A stretch of DNA of 64,000 nucleotides from Drosophila miranda (Eukaryota; Arthropoda; Insecta; Diptera; Drosophilidae), in contig NW_022881603.1 of assembly GCF_003369915.1 (NCBI RefSeq), positions 3,968,001 to 4,032,000 of the forward strand, given 5' to 3'. The notes below the pieces were generated by a model. That model was given only the letters and a program-made list of their open reading frames with translations, had not been told where the DNA came from and did not search any database. The translations under genes were made by a program, and so were the position numbers. This document shows, one piece after another, positions 44,877 to 55,532 of the stretch (position 1 is its first letter; every line of letters starts with the position of its first letter).

Positions 44877-47800
44877 CTGCCTCTCTAACATTAACTAAAA
44901 TTCCACTATGATAACTATAGATAGTCTCAAAGGTGCGCGCGGTGGCCCTGCTATCGGAAATGTTTGAAAACGCCCAGTCAATATGCGTATCGCAATTGGT
45001 TGTGGACGAGTTCAAATCTAACAATGACCTTCAATTCCTTTCTGAAAGGAATTCATAAATTTTCTTACAGCAACCTGAAAGGGAACGAAGGCATAAATTA
45101 AAATCTCCTAACACTACGGAATTTCTATCTAAAAATGGATGCCGTTGAAATAAGACCTCAAATTCTGCTTCGAACTTTCGCAACGGATACGTGGGGGTTC
45201 TGTAAATAACAATAAAACCGACAGATTTGTACTCGAACACTGGAGATGCTAAGTTCCCGGAATCCGCATAATATCGATTACTTTCAATAATACTACAATG
45301 ATTCAAAAGTTCATTCCTAACGAATATTAGAATGCCTCTTTTCGGTCTAGCTCCGCTGGCTACGGACTGGCAATCTAACCGCACTGCTGTGGAAAAGCCA
45401 GGAATATTATAAGCTTCATTTGAGTATGTGGAAGCCTCAACGAAGCACAAAATAGAAGATTTGAGCATTAGCTGATCAGAACAGACATCGATAAAATGGC
45501 AGTGCAAGCTTTCCGTATTATGGAAGAAAATATTTAATTCGGACGGATTGAGTAAACAATCGATGTGGGTGTGAAGTAACTTAGCGGAACGCAAGTTCTC
45601 CATCTCTTTCGCGACAGGACAGTCCCGCTTGGGTCTCGAAGGAATGAGTGGTCCAACGATATAAAGTCCGTTCGCACTGGTGGCCCTACTACAAGCTACA
45701 TACAATGCTTCTCTTTGCATATTGGATGAAGTGTGGACGACCACTTTGCTGTATGTTGCTCCCTGGCTCTTATGAATAGTTATAGCTTCAGCAGCTACAA
45801 TAGGAAACTGTTTTCGGTCAATAGTAACTGGTTGTTTTGATGGTATTGAAAACTTTTTGTAGTTTTCTGAACTGGGCTCCTACGCTTTCCTCGAGAAAAT
45901 GTATCCAAAGAAGTTCGGGAGTATTGGATGAGCTGAGATCTATCTGCATTAAAACACCAGTGGCTCCGTTAACAAGACCATCTGATGTATCTACATTGAC
46001 TGTCATCATATATTTAGCCGTGGTTTTGAGAACCAATGAAGTGCACAAGCCTTGTGTATTCGAAGTTTTGAAACTCTTAACAGAGTCCAGATATTTTGTT
46101 TTGATGTCTGGGTTAAGATGCTCGGCTTTGATGGAGTCTAAAGCTATTGAAGTATATTCTGCAGTCATAATCGATGATAGCTTCTCCTTATTGTACTTAT
46201 CTGTCTCGCTATTGCTATAAAATAAGTGGATCGCATCTCTTGGTGCTTCACTGCCGTGAACTATTCGGTCCCTAAGCAATTGAATATCTTCTGACGTCAT
46301 TACGGCCGATGCCATGTTATTTAGTGCGGTTGCAAAAGGTTGGTCATCTCGCTGTCGCATTATCTCTGTAAGTTCGAAAAACTTGAAGCCATCCCAGAGA
46401 CTAGAGCCAACTATCGCACTGTATGGATTATGCGCTCCTGATGAGGATTTGAATATCCAACGATCACCTACTGGACATAACTGCCTTAGATCGCCAAACA
46501 CGATAACAGAAATGGCACCGAAAGGACTCTCGAGCCTTGAAAATATTTGTTTTAGGCGCATATCCAAATATGAAAACATTTTTCACCGACCATAGAAATT
46601 TCGTCAATTATAAGAATTTTAAGATCAATAAATCTTGAACGCAAGGTATTTAACAAATCTGGACCCAATTGTTTAAAAGCATGGTTGGATTGATTGAGAG
46701 GTAAAGAAAACATTGAGTGAAGTGTGGCACCTCCAATACCAAATGCAGCTTTTCCTGTGGGAGCACACAGCAGAACTTTAACAGTTTCTGGGTTAGATCC
46801 TGGTCTACGATTAAACTCCTGGGAAATGGTCTGAAAAATTGTAGATATGGTTCTACTCTTGCCGACGCCTGCGCCGCCACCTACAAACTCATAAAAAACT
46901 GCCTTATTTCTCACATTATGCAGAACATGGGTGAGATAGGTTTTTTGCTTCAAATTAAGCGATCTAATCAAATTAGCTAAAATATTAAGGGAAACAATAG
47001 GAGGAAGCTTAATTAATCGAATACTTCTATCTTGATCCGCTGCCTGGTCGTTCAAGTTCAAAACATTTATCTGGGAACTTATTTCTGGAATCGCTAGAGC
47101 CCTAAACTCCTCAGCAATTGCCTCATCAACTACCTCTTCACCTTCCTCCCTATTCTCTTCGGCTTCCATGGCCCTCCTAAGCGCGTCTTCCAAATCTTCT
47201 AATGCATTGAATTTTTGGAAATTTGAACTTACCAAATCCTGACTATTATTATAAAGATCCTCGCAATTTACGCTCACTAAATCTTTCTCTTCATCTCTCC
47301 ACGGATAAAACAGCATAGCTAATGCTCTAAAATAGTTTGACCTATCTGTATTTATATTAAACCCCATATATTTTAAAATGGACGGCTTAGTTATTTCCCT
47401 AATAAAACCACTATTATCGCTGAGAGGGATAAAAACTTCTACTTGTGCCTCATTTTCTTCGTCCTCTTCATCATCTCTATTTTGGCAGGTTCTTTTCCCG
47501 CTTTTAGAAAATGCATAATTTGCTGCAAAGTTCCGGACAACGGAATGCCTAGACAACAATATACGGCTTCCTGAGCAGATATCTCAGTACCAGAAATAAA
47601 TTTGTGACCAATATGCTGTAGCTTTTGTCTAATCGTGTAATTGCCCCCTTGAACTTTGTTAAAATTTCCATGCTGAAAATCAAGGTTTGGAGTTTCCTCC
47701 GTCAGTGGACTCAATATCTCCGTTTGGGGCATTGGAGGGTATGGAATACCGAATCTACAAACCTTTTTTCCACTTTTATTGGCTTTTTTAAGACATGACA

Positions 47801-50711
47801 TGTCCTTATGCCGATGCTTTTGGTATTCAACAAACGGAGCTAATTGAGAGTCTGTGACATCTACTGTAATATGTTTGTTAATGAAGGCTATAACTGTTGA
47901 AATTGACTCTGTATTGGTTAAGTCCACTGCTGGGGGGAATTCAACACGCCAATAATATTTTATGACGAAGTTTTCTCCGAAAATGCCCTCCCGATTCCTC
48001 ATAACTTTTAAAATCTCACGATACCTATAATCGAAATACCTAGCACAAGTAACTGGATCTGCCCTGATAAGACGCTCCTTTTCGGTGTAGGGTAGATTCA
48101 TTGCTTCTTCTTCGCTAATGATCTCCCTATCTACGTTTTTTTTGAGCAAAACAAGCAACTCTGGCCACCGCGTTTCAGCAGCAGACAGAGTAATGAAAAA
48201 AGTCGGCAGGCCGAACTGACGAATCATGGCCATAACCTTTTTCTTTTCATCCTCCCAGTGAGCCGGAGACTATCGAATATCGCGAAGAACCCTATATTCC
48301 TCATCGTGGTTAATAAGCCCCCCTATGAAATTCTCATTAAGAGCGTTAGCTGCCGTTACTGCACTGGAAGTGCTCCGCTTACGTAAGCAGATTGAAATAT
48401 TATTTCGAATCTTAATGAGTTCTAACTTCTTATAATTGAAGAATAGTTTGTCAGTTCTACAACCTCTCCTATCTACATTTTGAAGCTCTGATCTAACAAT
48501 GGTTGTAAAACTTTGCGAAGATTGTCTTTTGACGCCTGCATAAATTGTGGGAAAGGATAACTCTTCCGAGTCAATGTCTAGAATCATGTCGAGAGGTCGT
48601 TGGCCTTGACCTGGTGCGATTTTGATAATCCTATCATCAAATGGTATGTTGTTTTCAAGCAGAGTTTCCTGACCTCCAGGGTTGAGCTCTTCGGCTTCTA
48701 CTTCCTCGTCGGGATGGGCCGGCTCCGTATCTACATTCCTATCTCTATTCTGCATACTTTCTAAAAAGGCTGCGTCTGCTTGAGATGCTACGAAAGGAAC
48801 AATATCGGATGTGAAACCAGAGATCCATTGCTCGTTAACTACAACATTATGCTTTTTATACACATCTGTGGTAACTAAATAACGAAGTGCTTCAAAAATT
48901 TTGGAAGGTCTAATGGTTTCAGCCATGAAAGCATGAAGATACTCTTTTCTGCGTTTGAGGTGGAGCTGAATTACCTGGGCTTCATGGAAAGCTCGTGGAA
49001 GCTCCTTCACGATATCGCTTACCGAAATAGGGACGTTTACCACTGCCCCTTTAATGGCATTTATCATAAATGGAAGTCGAGGAGAAATCAGTCGTTCCTC
49101 TAATGGAGTAAGACCCTTTAAGCAGTCGGGCAGCATGGGGAAATCTAATTCATTGAAGAAAAGCTTAGGCTTTATACGCTTCTTAATGTTGCTATGACAT
49201 GTTCTGCAGAATTTTAATGTTGGGCAATCAGAAGGGAATTCTAGAAGGCTTTCAAGAGCGAAAATTTCACCACTAAACTCGCAATCACTTTCTAAAAGGA
49301 CGCGAGGAATCTTACAAATTTGTTTGGGGAACCACAGGCCTTTGCAAGAAAGGCAAACCTGATCAGGACCCAGCCTTACATTCCTGTTATAAACTACTTT
49401 CAAAGCTTCTAGGCCACTAAGCCTGATTCTGGGTTCTATCTGAGCCCTATCTTCCTGGGAGATATTTGCTCGTTCCTGCTGCATTCGGGAGGCATTTCTT
49501 AAATTTTGCTCAACTCTATTGCTGCTATCGCTCCTATATTGGCTAACTCTCTGACTAGCCGTTCTGGCAGCGTCAATTTCTAACTGTCGTGCTGCGGCAC
49601 GAGCAGCTTGGCGGGCCAGAGTGTCTCGCGCTCGCGAGATACGCCTACGATCTACTAAGCTCCGTTCTTGGACCCTGCGAACTCTATCCTGCTCTCTTTC
49701 TAACATGCGTCTCCTTTCGTTATTTAAACGTACGCGTTGTCGCCTCTCTGTATTCCGTTCTTGCTCTCTTTTCCTATAGTTCAAGTCCTGTCTACGTCTG
49801 GACCGACGCACAGTATCGGCCACTTGCTCCTCGTGTCTAATCTGTGCGTCTGTTCGCCTAACTAAATGTTCTACAGTGTTATGTTCCTGCTCTCGTGCCC
49901 TATATTCCGAGTCCTGTCTACGTCTGGACCGACGCACACTATCGGCCACTTGCTCCTCATGTCTAATCTGTGCGTCAGTTCGCCTAACTATATGTTCTAC
50001 AGTATTCTGTTCTTGCTCTCGTGCCCTATAGTCCGAGTCCTGTCTTCGTCTGGACCGACGCACAGTATTGGCCACTTGCTCCTCATGTCTAAACTGTGCG
50101 TCTGTTCGCCTAACTATATGTTCTCCTGTATTCTGTTCTTGCTCTCGTGCCCTATATTCCGAGTCCTGTCTACGTCTGGACCGACGCACAGTATCGGTCA
50201 CTTGCTCCTGACGTCTAATGCGAGAGTCTGTTCGTCTCAGTACATGTTCGGCGGTATTTTGTGCCTGCTCTGTAGCCCTATACCTTTGGCTCCGTCTCCG
50301 TTTGAACCGACGCTCAGTGTTGGCCACTTGCCCCTGTCGTGTTCTCAATTCTACTCTTTCTTCTATATTTTCTACATGTTGGTTTCGTAAACGTACGGAC
50401 TGACGCACGGACACTTGTCGTTTATTCTGTGCATTTATGCCATCACTATTGCCTACAGTATTCTCTACCTGTTCACCAGGGATGGCTGCCTGCTCTTCCT
50501 GACCTACACCGGAAACCTGCCAAGCAGTCACTTGATTTGGTCCCTCCGTCTCTAGCTCTTGGTTTCTAACTGGTTCAACGAACACAGGGTCTGCATCTAT
50601 TACAAGTTCCCTATTTTCAATAAACTCGACATTTTCTAAATTTTCTCTATTTGATCTGTTTCTCAATTTGCGTCTCTGAGACTGCTGAGAAGCAGATAGC
50701 CTACGAGGCAT
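44877..50711 (-). pseudogene. Helentron replicase-helicase-endonuclease, broken
   Basis: From ATG 50711: a basic Arg/Gln/Glu-rich N-terminus with five 42-residue repeats; a Cys-pair domain (CLSCKGLWF to CRTCHSN, about 49360-49190); a Rep-associated region (FFITLSAAETRWPELL, DPVTCARYFDYR, about 47950-48220); a Pif1-type helicase with Walker A GAGVGKS (about 46855-46875), Walker B IIDEIS (about 46600), FGDLRQL and HKSQGATYSK; then an exonuclease/endonuclease/phosphatase-fold endonuclease (LCFVEAST, VVLGDFN; its end, THIDWAFSN and SYHSGIL, is in another frame at 45030-44877). The endonuclease is the mark of Helentrons. Lesions: in-frame TAG at 48270-48272, frameshifts near 47530, 46570 and 45030, and a deletion with frameshift at 45745-45890. 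The HUH motif expected after WRVEF seems deleted (47935-47945). Confidence 0.85.
49791..50420 (-). repeat. 126-bp tandem repeat, five units, in the Helentron N-terminal coding region
   Basis: The block TCTACGTCTGGACCGACGCA recurs at exactly 126-base spacing, starting at 49791, 49917, 50043 (TCTTCG), 50169 and, diverged, 50295. Each unit encodes 42 residues of the type RRSRRRQDSEYRAREQEQNT followed by EHIVRRTDAQIRHEEQVADT, a highly charged, probably helical repeat. The length is a multiple of three, so expansion keeps the frame. Confidence 0.92.
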
Positions 50712-51003
50712 GATAAAATGTATGTAAAATATAATTAAATCACAAAAATAAGAAAAACTATATAGTAAATATATAATATATACATATAATAATAATAATA
50801 ATTATAATAATATATAATATAATATAACAATGTATAACTATATATTATATTATATAATATATCATTTTATAATATTATATACAATATAATAAATAATAAT
50901 AATATAACTAATAATGAAATATAATATAATATGTATTTATATATATATATATTATAAAACTATAATTATATATATATAATATATAATTAATGTAAATTAA
51001 CTT
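50712..51003. repeat. AT-rich low-complexity block
   Basis: Almost pure A/T with ATAATAATA and TATATATA runs, upstream of the Helentron start codon. Confidence 0.9.
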
Positions 51004-52504
51004 GTAACTTCCCAAAGCGTCAGCAATCGGTGGCAGCGACGTCCGTCTTCAGCCGCTATGCAGGCAGCGACGTCCGGCCTCAGCCTCCAGTGACGCCAGC
51101 AGAGGCACCGAAAAGCGCGCGAAGCAACGACGAAAGTTAGCAACTGTTATTAGTTTCTAACTAACGATCGGCGCAGAAAAACTAAGGCCCTATACCTTAA
51201 TAAGCAAGCACTACTTTTATTTAATAAGTTAAAAGCTAAACTAGTTTGAATGGGTTTAATTCGAAATCGGTAATCGGTAAAAAGTCTCTATCGCTCTGCC
51301 TGGCTCGATATCAACTGGTCCCACCGAAAAACGGCCTATTGAGATTTCGCGGTCTTTTTACGAGTGAGTCACTCAAGAAAGAGAGAACGGAGTCAAAGCA
51401 TGCGGAAAGAGACTTACATGGTGAACGCACGAATAAGGTGGCGTATGATAATAGCCGAAAGGCAGCAAGTGTGGTGATGACGTCATCTTGTTAATAAAGA
51501 CACTTGCATCCATATGTAAATGTGTAAGGATGTGAACAGACAGTTGGGAGAACTCTTTTCTGAGTGGGGCAGGGAAGCATGCGGAACAAACGTACAATTC
51601 AATTCATGTTTTCCAAATACACATACAAGGTGAATTCACCAATAAGGTGCCGTATGATAATCGCTGAAAGGGAGCAGCTGTGGTGATGACGTCACCTTGT
51701 TAGACATTTTCAGCTTTTGTATGTATGGACATTTGCTCTATTGAGAGAACACTTGGCTGTGTAGAACAGAGAACTGAGAGAATAACTCAAATAACGCAAA
51801 AAAATGGAGCGGCTTTTTTCTCATTTTTTCCATACGCATATTTGGAGTGAAAACATTTTCGTGTCCCCCTCCCTTACTGTAACGGTTAACAAATTGTTTA
51901 CCAATTGCCTGGGACTGGGTGATGCTCTCTCCCTCTTTTTGGCTTGCGGATAGAGTGAGAGAGCCCCTGGTGTTATATTTCGCGGTTTTTTTACAGACAA
52001 TTCTCATTCTTTCTATATGCATTTATATCAGTTTCACACTTGCATTCGCTGGTCCCCCTTCCACTCCCTAACCATAACGGCTCATTCAAACAGCTGCATA
52101 TACACATACTATATAATGTTTATTTATTTATTTATTTACATATTTATGTTCATTGCTCTTGCTCTTCCTCTTTGGACAAGTGATATTGCTGGGCATGCTG
52201 TGTGTCTCTCTCTATTTAGTCTCTTTGTAGGCAAATGGACAGATTGATTTGTTAATGTTGGAGGGGGTGATTGAACTGAGACATGGACAAGCAGACACCG
52301 TGGTGCGCTTGTTTGAAGAGAGAGGGGCATCGGGGCATCGGGTATCCCTCTTTTTTGGATAAAGGGGTATTGGTCAGAATATTGAGGGTAAAACAAAGAA
52401 AAAGACATCGCCTGCCAGCAGTTAGTGTAGGGCTTGCATTGCCGGGGGTTGTTTTTATTTTTTTCAGGGCAGAGAGATAGAGAGAGAGGGGGATAGAGAG
52501 GGCG
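51004..52504. other. Region without a recognised gene, containing short direct repeats
   Basis: GC-rich start with a direct repeat GGCAGCGACGTCCG (about 51032 and 51064), perhaps the Helentron 5' region. A diverged repeat of about 74 bases occurs at 51419-51492 and 51630-51703, each with a TGACGTCA-type site. CT-rich and TTTA-rich simple runs lie at about 51930-52140. The short ORFs have no family features. Confidence 0.55.
51419..51703 (+). repeat. Pair of diverged direct repeats with CRE-like palindrome
   Basis: GGTGAACGCACGAATAAGGT and GGTGAATTCACCAATAAGGT begin the two copies. Both continue with CGTATGATAAT, a purine-rich part, and TGTGGTGATGACGTCA followed by CTTGTTA. Spacing about 211 bases. 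Confidence 0.8.
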
Positions 52505-53444
52505 AACGCATAGCTGCGTAGCCACTGCCAATTGTTTTGCTCCTTTTGGCTATACAAATGATCCGATCTGATCCATATTCAGCAATCTCATAGATACGGT
52601 CATTCTCTATGATTGTGCCTTTTTAGTTTTCTCGTATCTTCAAAATTGTGGATGCCACAGATTTTCGCCCTTTGTGGGGGCGGAAGGGGGTGGGACGAAA
52701 TTTCGAGATATACGTTTTATAGTGAGATCTAACAAGAGTGCGGATACCAAATTTGGTTGCTCTAGCCTTAAAAGTCTCTGAGATTTGTGGACGCCTCAGA
52801 TTTTCGTCCTTTGCGGGGGCGGAAGGGGGTGTGGCGCAATTTTGACACGAAACGGTCAAGGTCCGATATCACAGGAGTGTGGATACCAAATTTGGTTGCT
52901 CTGGCTCTTATAGGTTCTGAGATCCTTGAACTCATATTTTGCAATTGACAAAACCGACCATGAAACCTGTGTGTTAGAGAGAGACAGAGCGAGAAAGAAT
53001 GAAATTGTTTTCTTGATTCTGGCTATAATCATTATTCGATCTGGTTCAGATTTTGCACTGTAGAAGATATGGTCATCCTCACCGATTCTGCGTTTTTGGT
53101 TTTATCGTATCTTTAAAAATGTGGATGCCACAGATTTTCGTCCTTTGTGGAGGCGGAAGTGGGCGGGGCGAAGTTTTGAAATATTTTTGTAGCAGTGACA
53201 TATCACAGATATCTGGATCCAAAACATCGTTGCTCTAGCTCTTATAGTCTTTGAGCACTAGGCGCTGAAGGGGACGGACGGACGGACAGACGGACAGACA
53301 GACAGGGCTCAATCGACTCGGCTATTGATGCTGATCAAGAATATATATACTTTATGGGGTCGGAAACGATTCCTTCTGGACGTTACACACATCCATTTTC
53401 ACCACAAATCTAATATACCCCTATACTCTTCGAGTACCGGGTAT
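52505..53444 (-). mobile_element. DINE, hairpin end missing
   Basis: Begins inside the element (GCGTAGCCACTGCCAATTG), keeps the internal blocks and GACG/GACA microsatellite (53273-53303), and ends with a slightly altered terminus (GAGTACCGGGTATA). Confidence 0.9.
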
Positions 53445-54192
53445 AATTATCCCGTACTCATTTCGATTTCAATAAGAAAGGTCGTTAATTAATCATGTCT
53501 GAAACACCATCATCGCGTTGGCCAAAAGACACTTTTTCCACAGACGTCAGAGGAACGTCAGCATAGGAGGAACCTGTTGATTCGCTTTCTGGCCTGGTGC
53601 CAAACTGTTCATGACCAATCCACTAAGTTCCCAGTAAAATCTGTTCATGAAAATTGGGGGAAATCATTTAAGTTTGCCCGAATTTTGCTGACCAACCTTT
53701 GTTTCAATCAAAATTGGTTTGGCAAATGGCTTTTTCCGCTGAAAGATAATGAAAAAGAAGACTCTTAAGTTAAGGGAGATAATTTTTACCAGACAGGTGC
53801 GTAAATGTGTGTGTGTGTGTTTTTGGGGAGCGGAGAGGGAGAGCTTCTAAAGTGCATGACCTCGAAGTGTGATCCAAACCGCGACCAACTGCAGTTGCAA
53901 CCCATGGAAAAAGACGCCAAGACTTGCTAATTCTCCCGAAATTAACGGAAATCTTTTCCCCACCAGCGATAAAATTACCGATTTTGGATAAGCGAAGCAA
54001 AAATGGGTGGAGAGAGGCGTTAAGAGAGACTGAGAGACTGCTTGTGTGTGCGTGTGTGCGCGCGACGAGTGAGCCTCCAAAAAGCTCCATGGCTCTCACT
54101 CTCCTCTCTGCCGTAACGCTCGTTGGCGCTCTCTCCCGCTCGTTCGTTGCTGATGAAATTCAGTGGGAAACGCACGTTTTGGAGAGCACTGC
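53445..54192. other. 5' flank of Gadd45, no other gene seen
   Basis: Probably host DNA. Holds a TG run (53805-53822) and a TGTGTGCGTGTGTGCGCGCG stretch near 54043-54063. A short ORF at 53493-53565 (MSETPSSRWPKDTF) has no support. Confidence 0.55.
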
Positions 54193-54230
54193 TATAAAAG
54201 CGCGCGTTCGGCCGGTTGGAGCATTCATTG
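54193..54230 (+). promoter_or_regulatory. Core promoter of Gadd45 (TATA box and initiator-like site)
   Basis: TATAAAAG at 54193-54200, and TTCATTG at 54225-54230 about 33 bases downstream, close to the insect initiator consensus. This would start transcription near 54227 and give a 5' leader of about 330 bases with A-rich sequence. Confidence 0.7.
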
Positions 54231-54559
54231 TGAAATTGCCAATCAAAATTGAAACAGCGGGAAAAAACGGTTGAGAGCGGATCGCAAAGCGTGCCATAGA
54301 CAAAACGTGAAAAGAATTTCATAATCAAAAGTTAATCCAAACGCTAAAACAAGGAACAGCAAAAACAATCAGTGCGAGCCAGTGACAAGCCAAAAACCAA
54401 AAGTCGAAAAGAGACTACTACTAACTGCGAAAAAGCAAACAGCAAAAGCAAAAACACAAAGTGCAAACAGAGCCAGCAAAAATAGCTCAAGTGACGCCAA
54501 GCCGCAAGATAATTTCACCAGAGCAAGAACTGCAGCAGCCACTGGAATACCTGAGCAAC

Positions 54560-55036
54560 ATGGTCGTTGAGGAGAACTGCACAATGCACCACCTGGAAAT
54601 GGAGCTGGACATGGATCTGCCCATGGAGTGTGCCCCCATTGGGCGCACCGTTAAATCGACCCTTCTCAGGGCCCAGGACGAGTCTCGTGTGATCGTGGGA
54701 CTGTCGGCCGCCATCAATGTGCTGTCAAAGTCGCCGGATGGTTCCCTCTTCTGCCTGATGGCAATGCCCAAGGACGGAGACTCCGCCACTCACATGCACG
54801 AGGTGCTGTTGGAGGCCTTCTGCTACGAGAACGACATCTACGTCATTAAGGTGGACGACGCCACCAAGCTGAGCCGCATCCTGGGCCAGGAGACAGTCGA
54901 GTCGTGCTGCCTGGTGCAGAAGACCTGGACGGCCGACGAGGAGCGCCTCAACAAGGCGGAGAACCAACTTGTTGATTACTGCGAGGCCCATTGGGATGCC
55001 CCCAAGCAGCCCACTGTGCAGCTGCCGGCCGTGTAG
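54560..55036 (+). CDS. Gadd45: Gadd45 homologue, intact
   Basis: 158 codons in one exon. The frame is open from 54461, but I choose the ATG at 54560 because MVVEENC is where the fly Gadd45 protein begins and the preceding codons look like leader. The product has an acidic N-terminus (EMELDMDLPMEC), then an L7Ae/L30e-like fold: VGLSAAINVLSKSPDGSLFCLMA, an acidic loop, HMHEVLLEAFCYENDIYVIKVDD, LSRILG and SCCLVQ. Gadd45 is a small stress-induced regulator that activates MEKK4-type kinases toward JNK/p38. No stop, frameshift or odd residue is visible, in contrast to the neighbouring pseudogenes. The 3' flank is interrupted at 55274 by a retroelement. Confidence 0.93.
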   Translation: MVVEENCTMHHLEMELDMDLPMECAPIGRTVKSTLLRAQDESRVIVGLSAAINVLSKSPDGSLFCLMAMPKDGDSATHMHEVLLEAFCYENDIYVIKVDDATKLSRILGQETVESCCLVQKTWTADEERLNKAENQLVDYCEAHWDAPKQPTVQLPAV

Positions 55037-55273
55037 GCAGTGTGAGCGGGACAGCCACATTATTGAACAGTAAAAACCCCCGATGACAGTGGGGCAATCT
55101 TGGTTTAAATTGAGAGAAACTTGCAAGGAGCGAAAGCCAGTAACCAGTTAGAGGTTGATGTACTCCAACGTCTTGGAGAGTTCCCAAGGGAAACCGACGT
55201 TTGGGCTGCCACAGCCACATACTTACTTGTACATATACACATATATATATCAGCCGTATACATAGGATATATA
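55037..55273 (+). other. 3' flank of Gadd45
   Basis: Likely 3' UTR and flank up to the retroelement. The flank continues at 60666. An AT-rich ATATATACATATAG stretch is next to the insertion. No clear AATAAA before the insertion. Confidence 0.6.
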
Positions 55274-55532
55274 TGTAGTAGTTTAAGTTGCTTGATGGCA
55301 ACAAGTAACATTTATTTGATAAGTATGTTGGACTTAAAATTATAACAGCTCCAAGTTTTACAAGTATGTTTGTGAATAATTATATGCGTGTACGTCTGAT
55401 GCGTGGCTGAACTGACAACTGACTATCTCTCTCTCTTGCTATCGGCTCTCTCAGAGCCGATTACTGCTCTATCCCGACGACACGACGAAAACACGACCGC
55501 TTCGTGTCTCTCTCTTTCCTTCGTTTCCTACA
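55274..55532 (-). repeat. 3' LTR of the tRNA-Pro-primed element
   Basis: 259 bp. Plus strand TGTAGTAGTTTAAG...TTTCCTACA. Includes a palindromic CGGCTCTCTCAGAGCCG (about 55442). Confidence 0.9.

Larger units (their letters stand above)
44334..51003 (-). mobile_element. Helentron, autonomous type, decayed
   Basis: Encodes Rep-helicase plus endonuclease in minus orientation. The 3' end lies at the left: AAACGAGGGGGAACGTT, a stem-loop (44354-44377, arms GAGCC/GGCTC extended by CCGGC/GCCGC with one mismatch), then TATACCCGGTACTCAGTCAG. This is the same layout as the DINE 3' ends with a different stem. The 5' end is not defined: an AT-rich block (50712-51000) precedes the ORF and the boundary beyond it is unknown. 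Confidence 0.8.
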
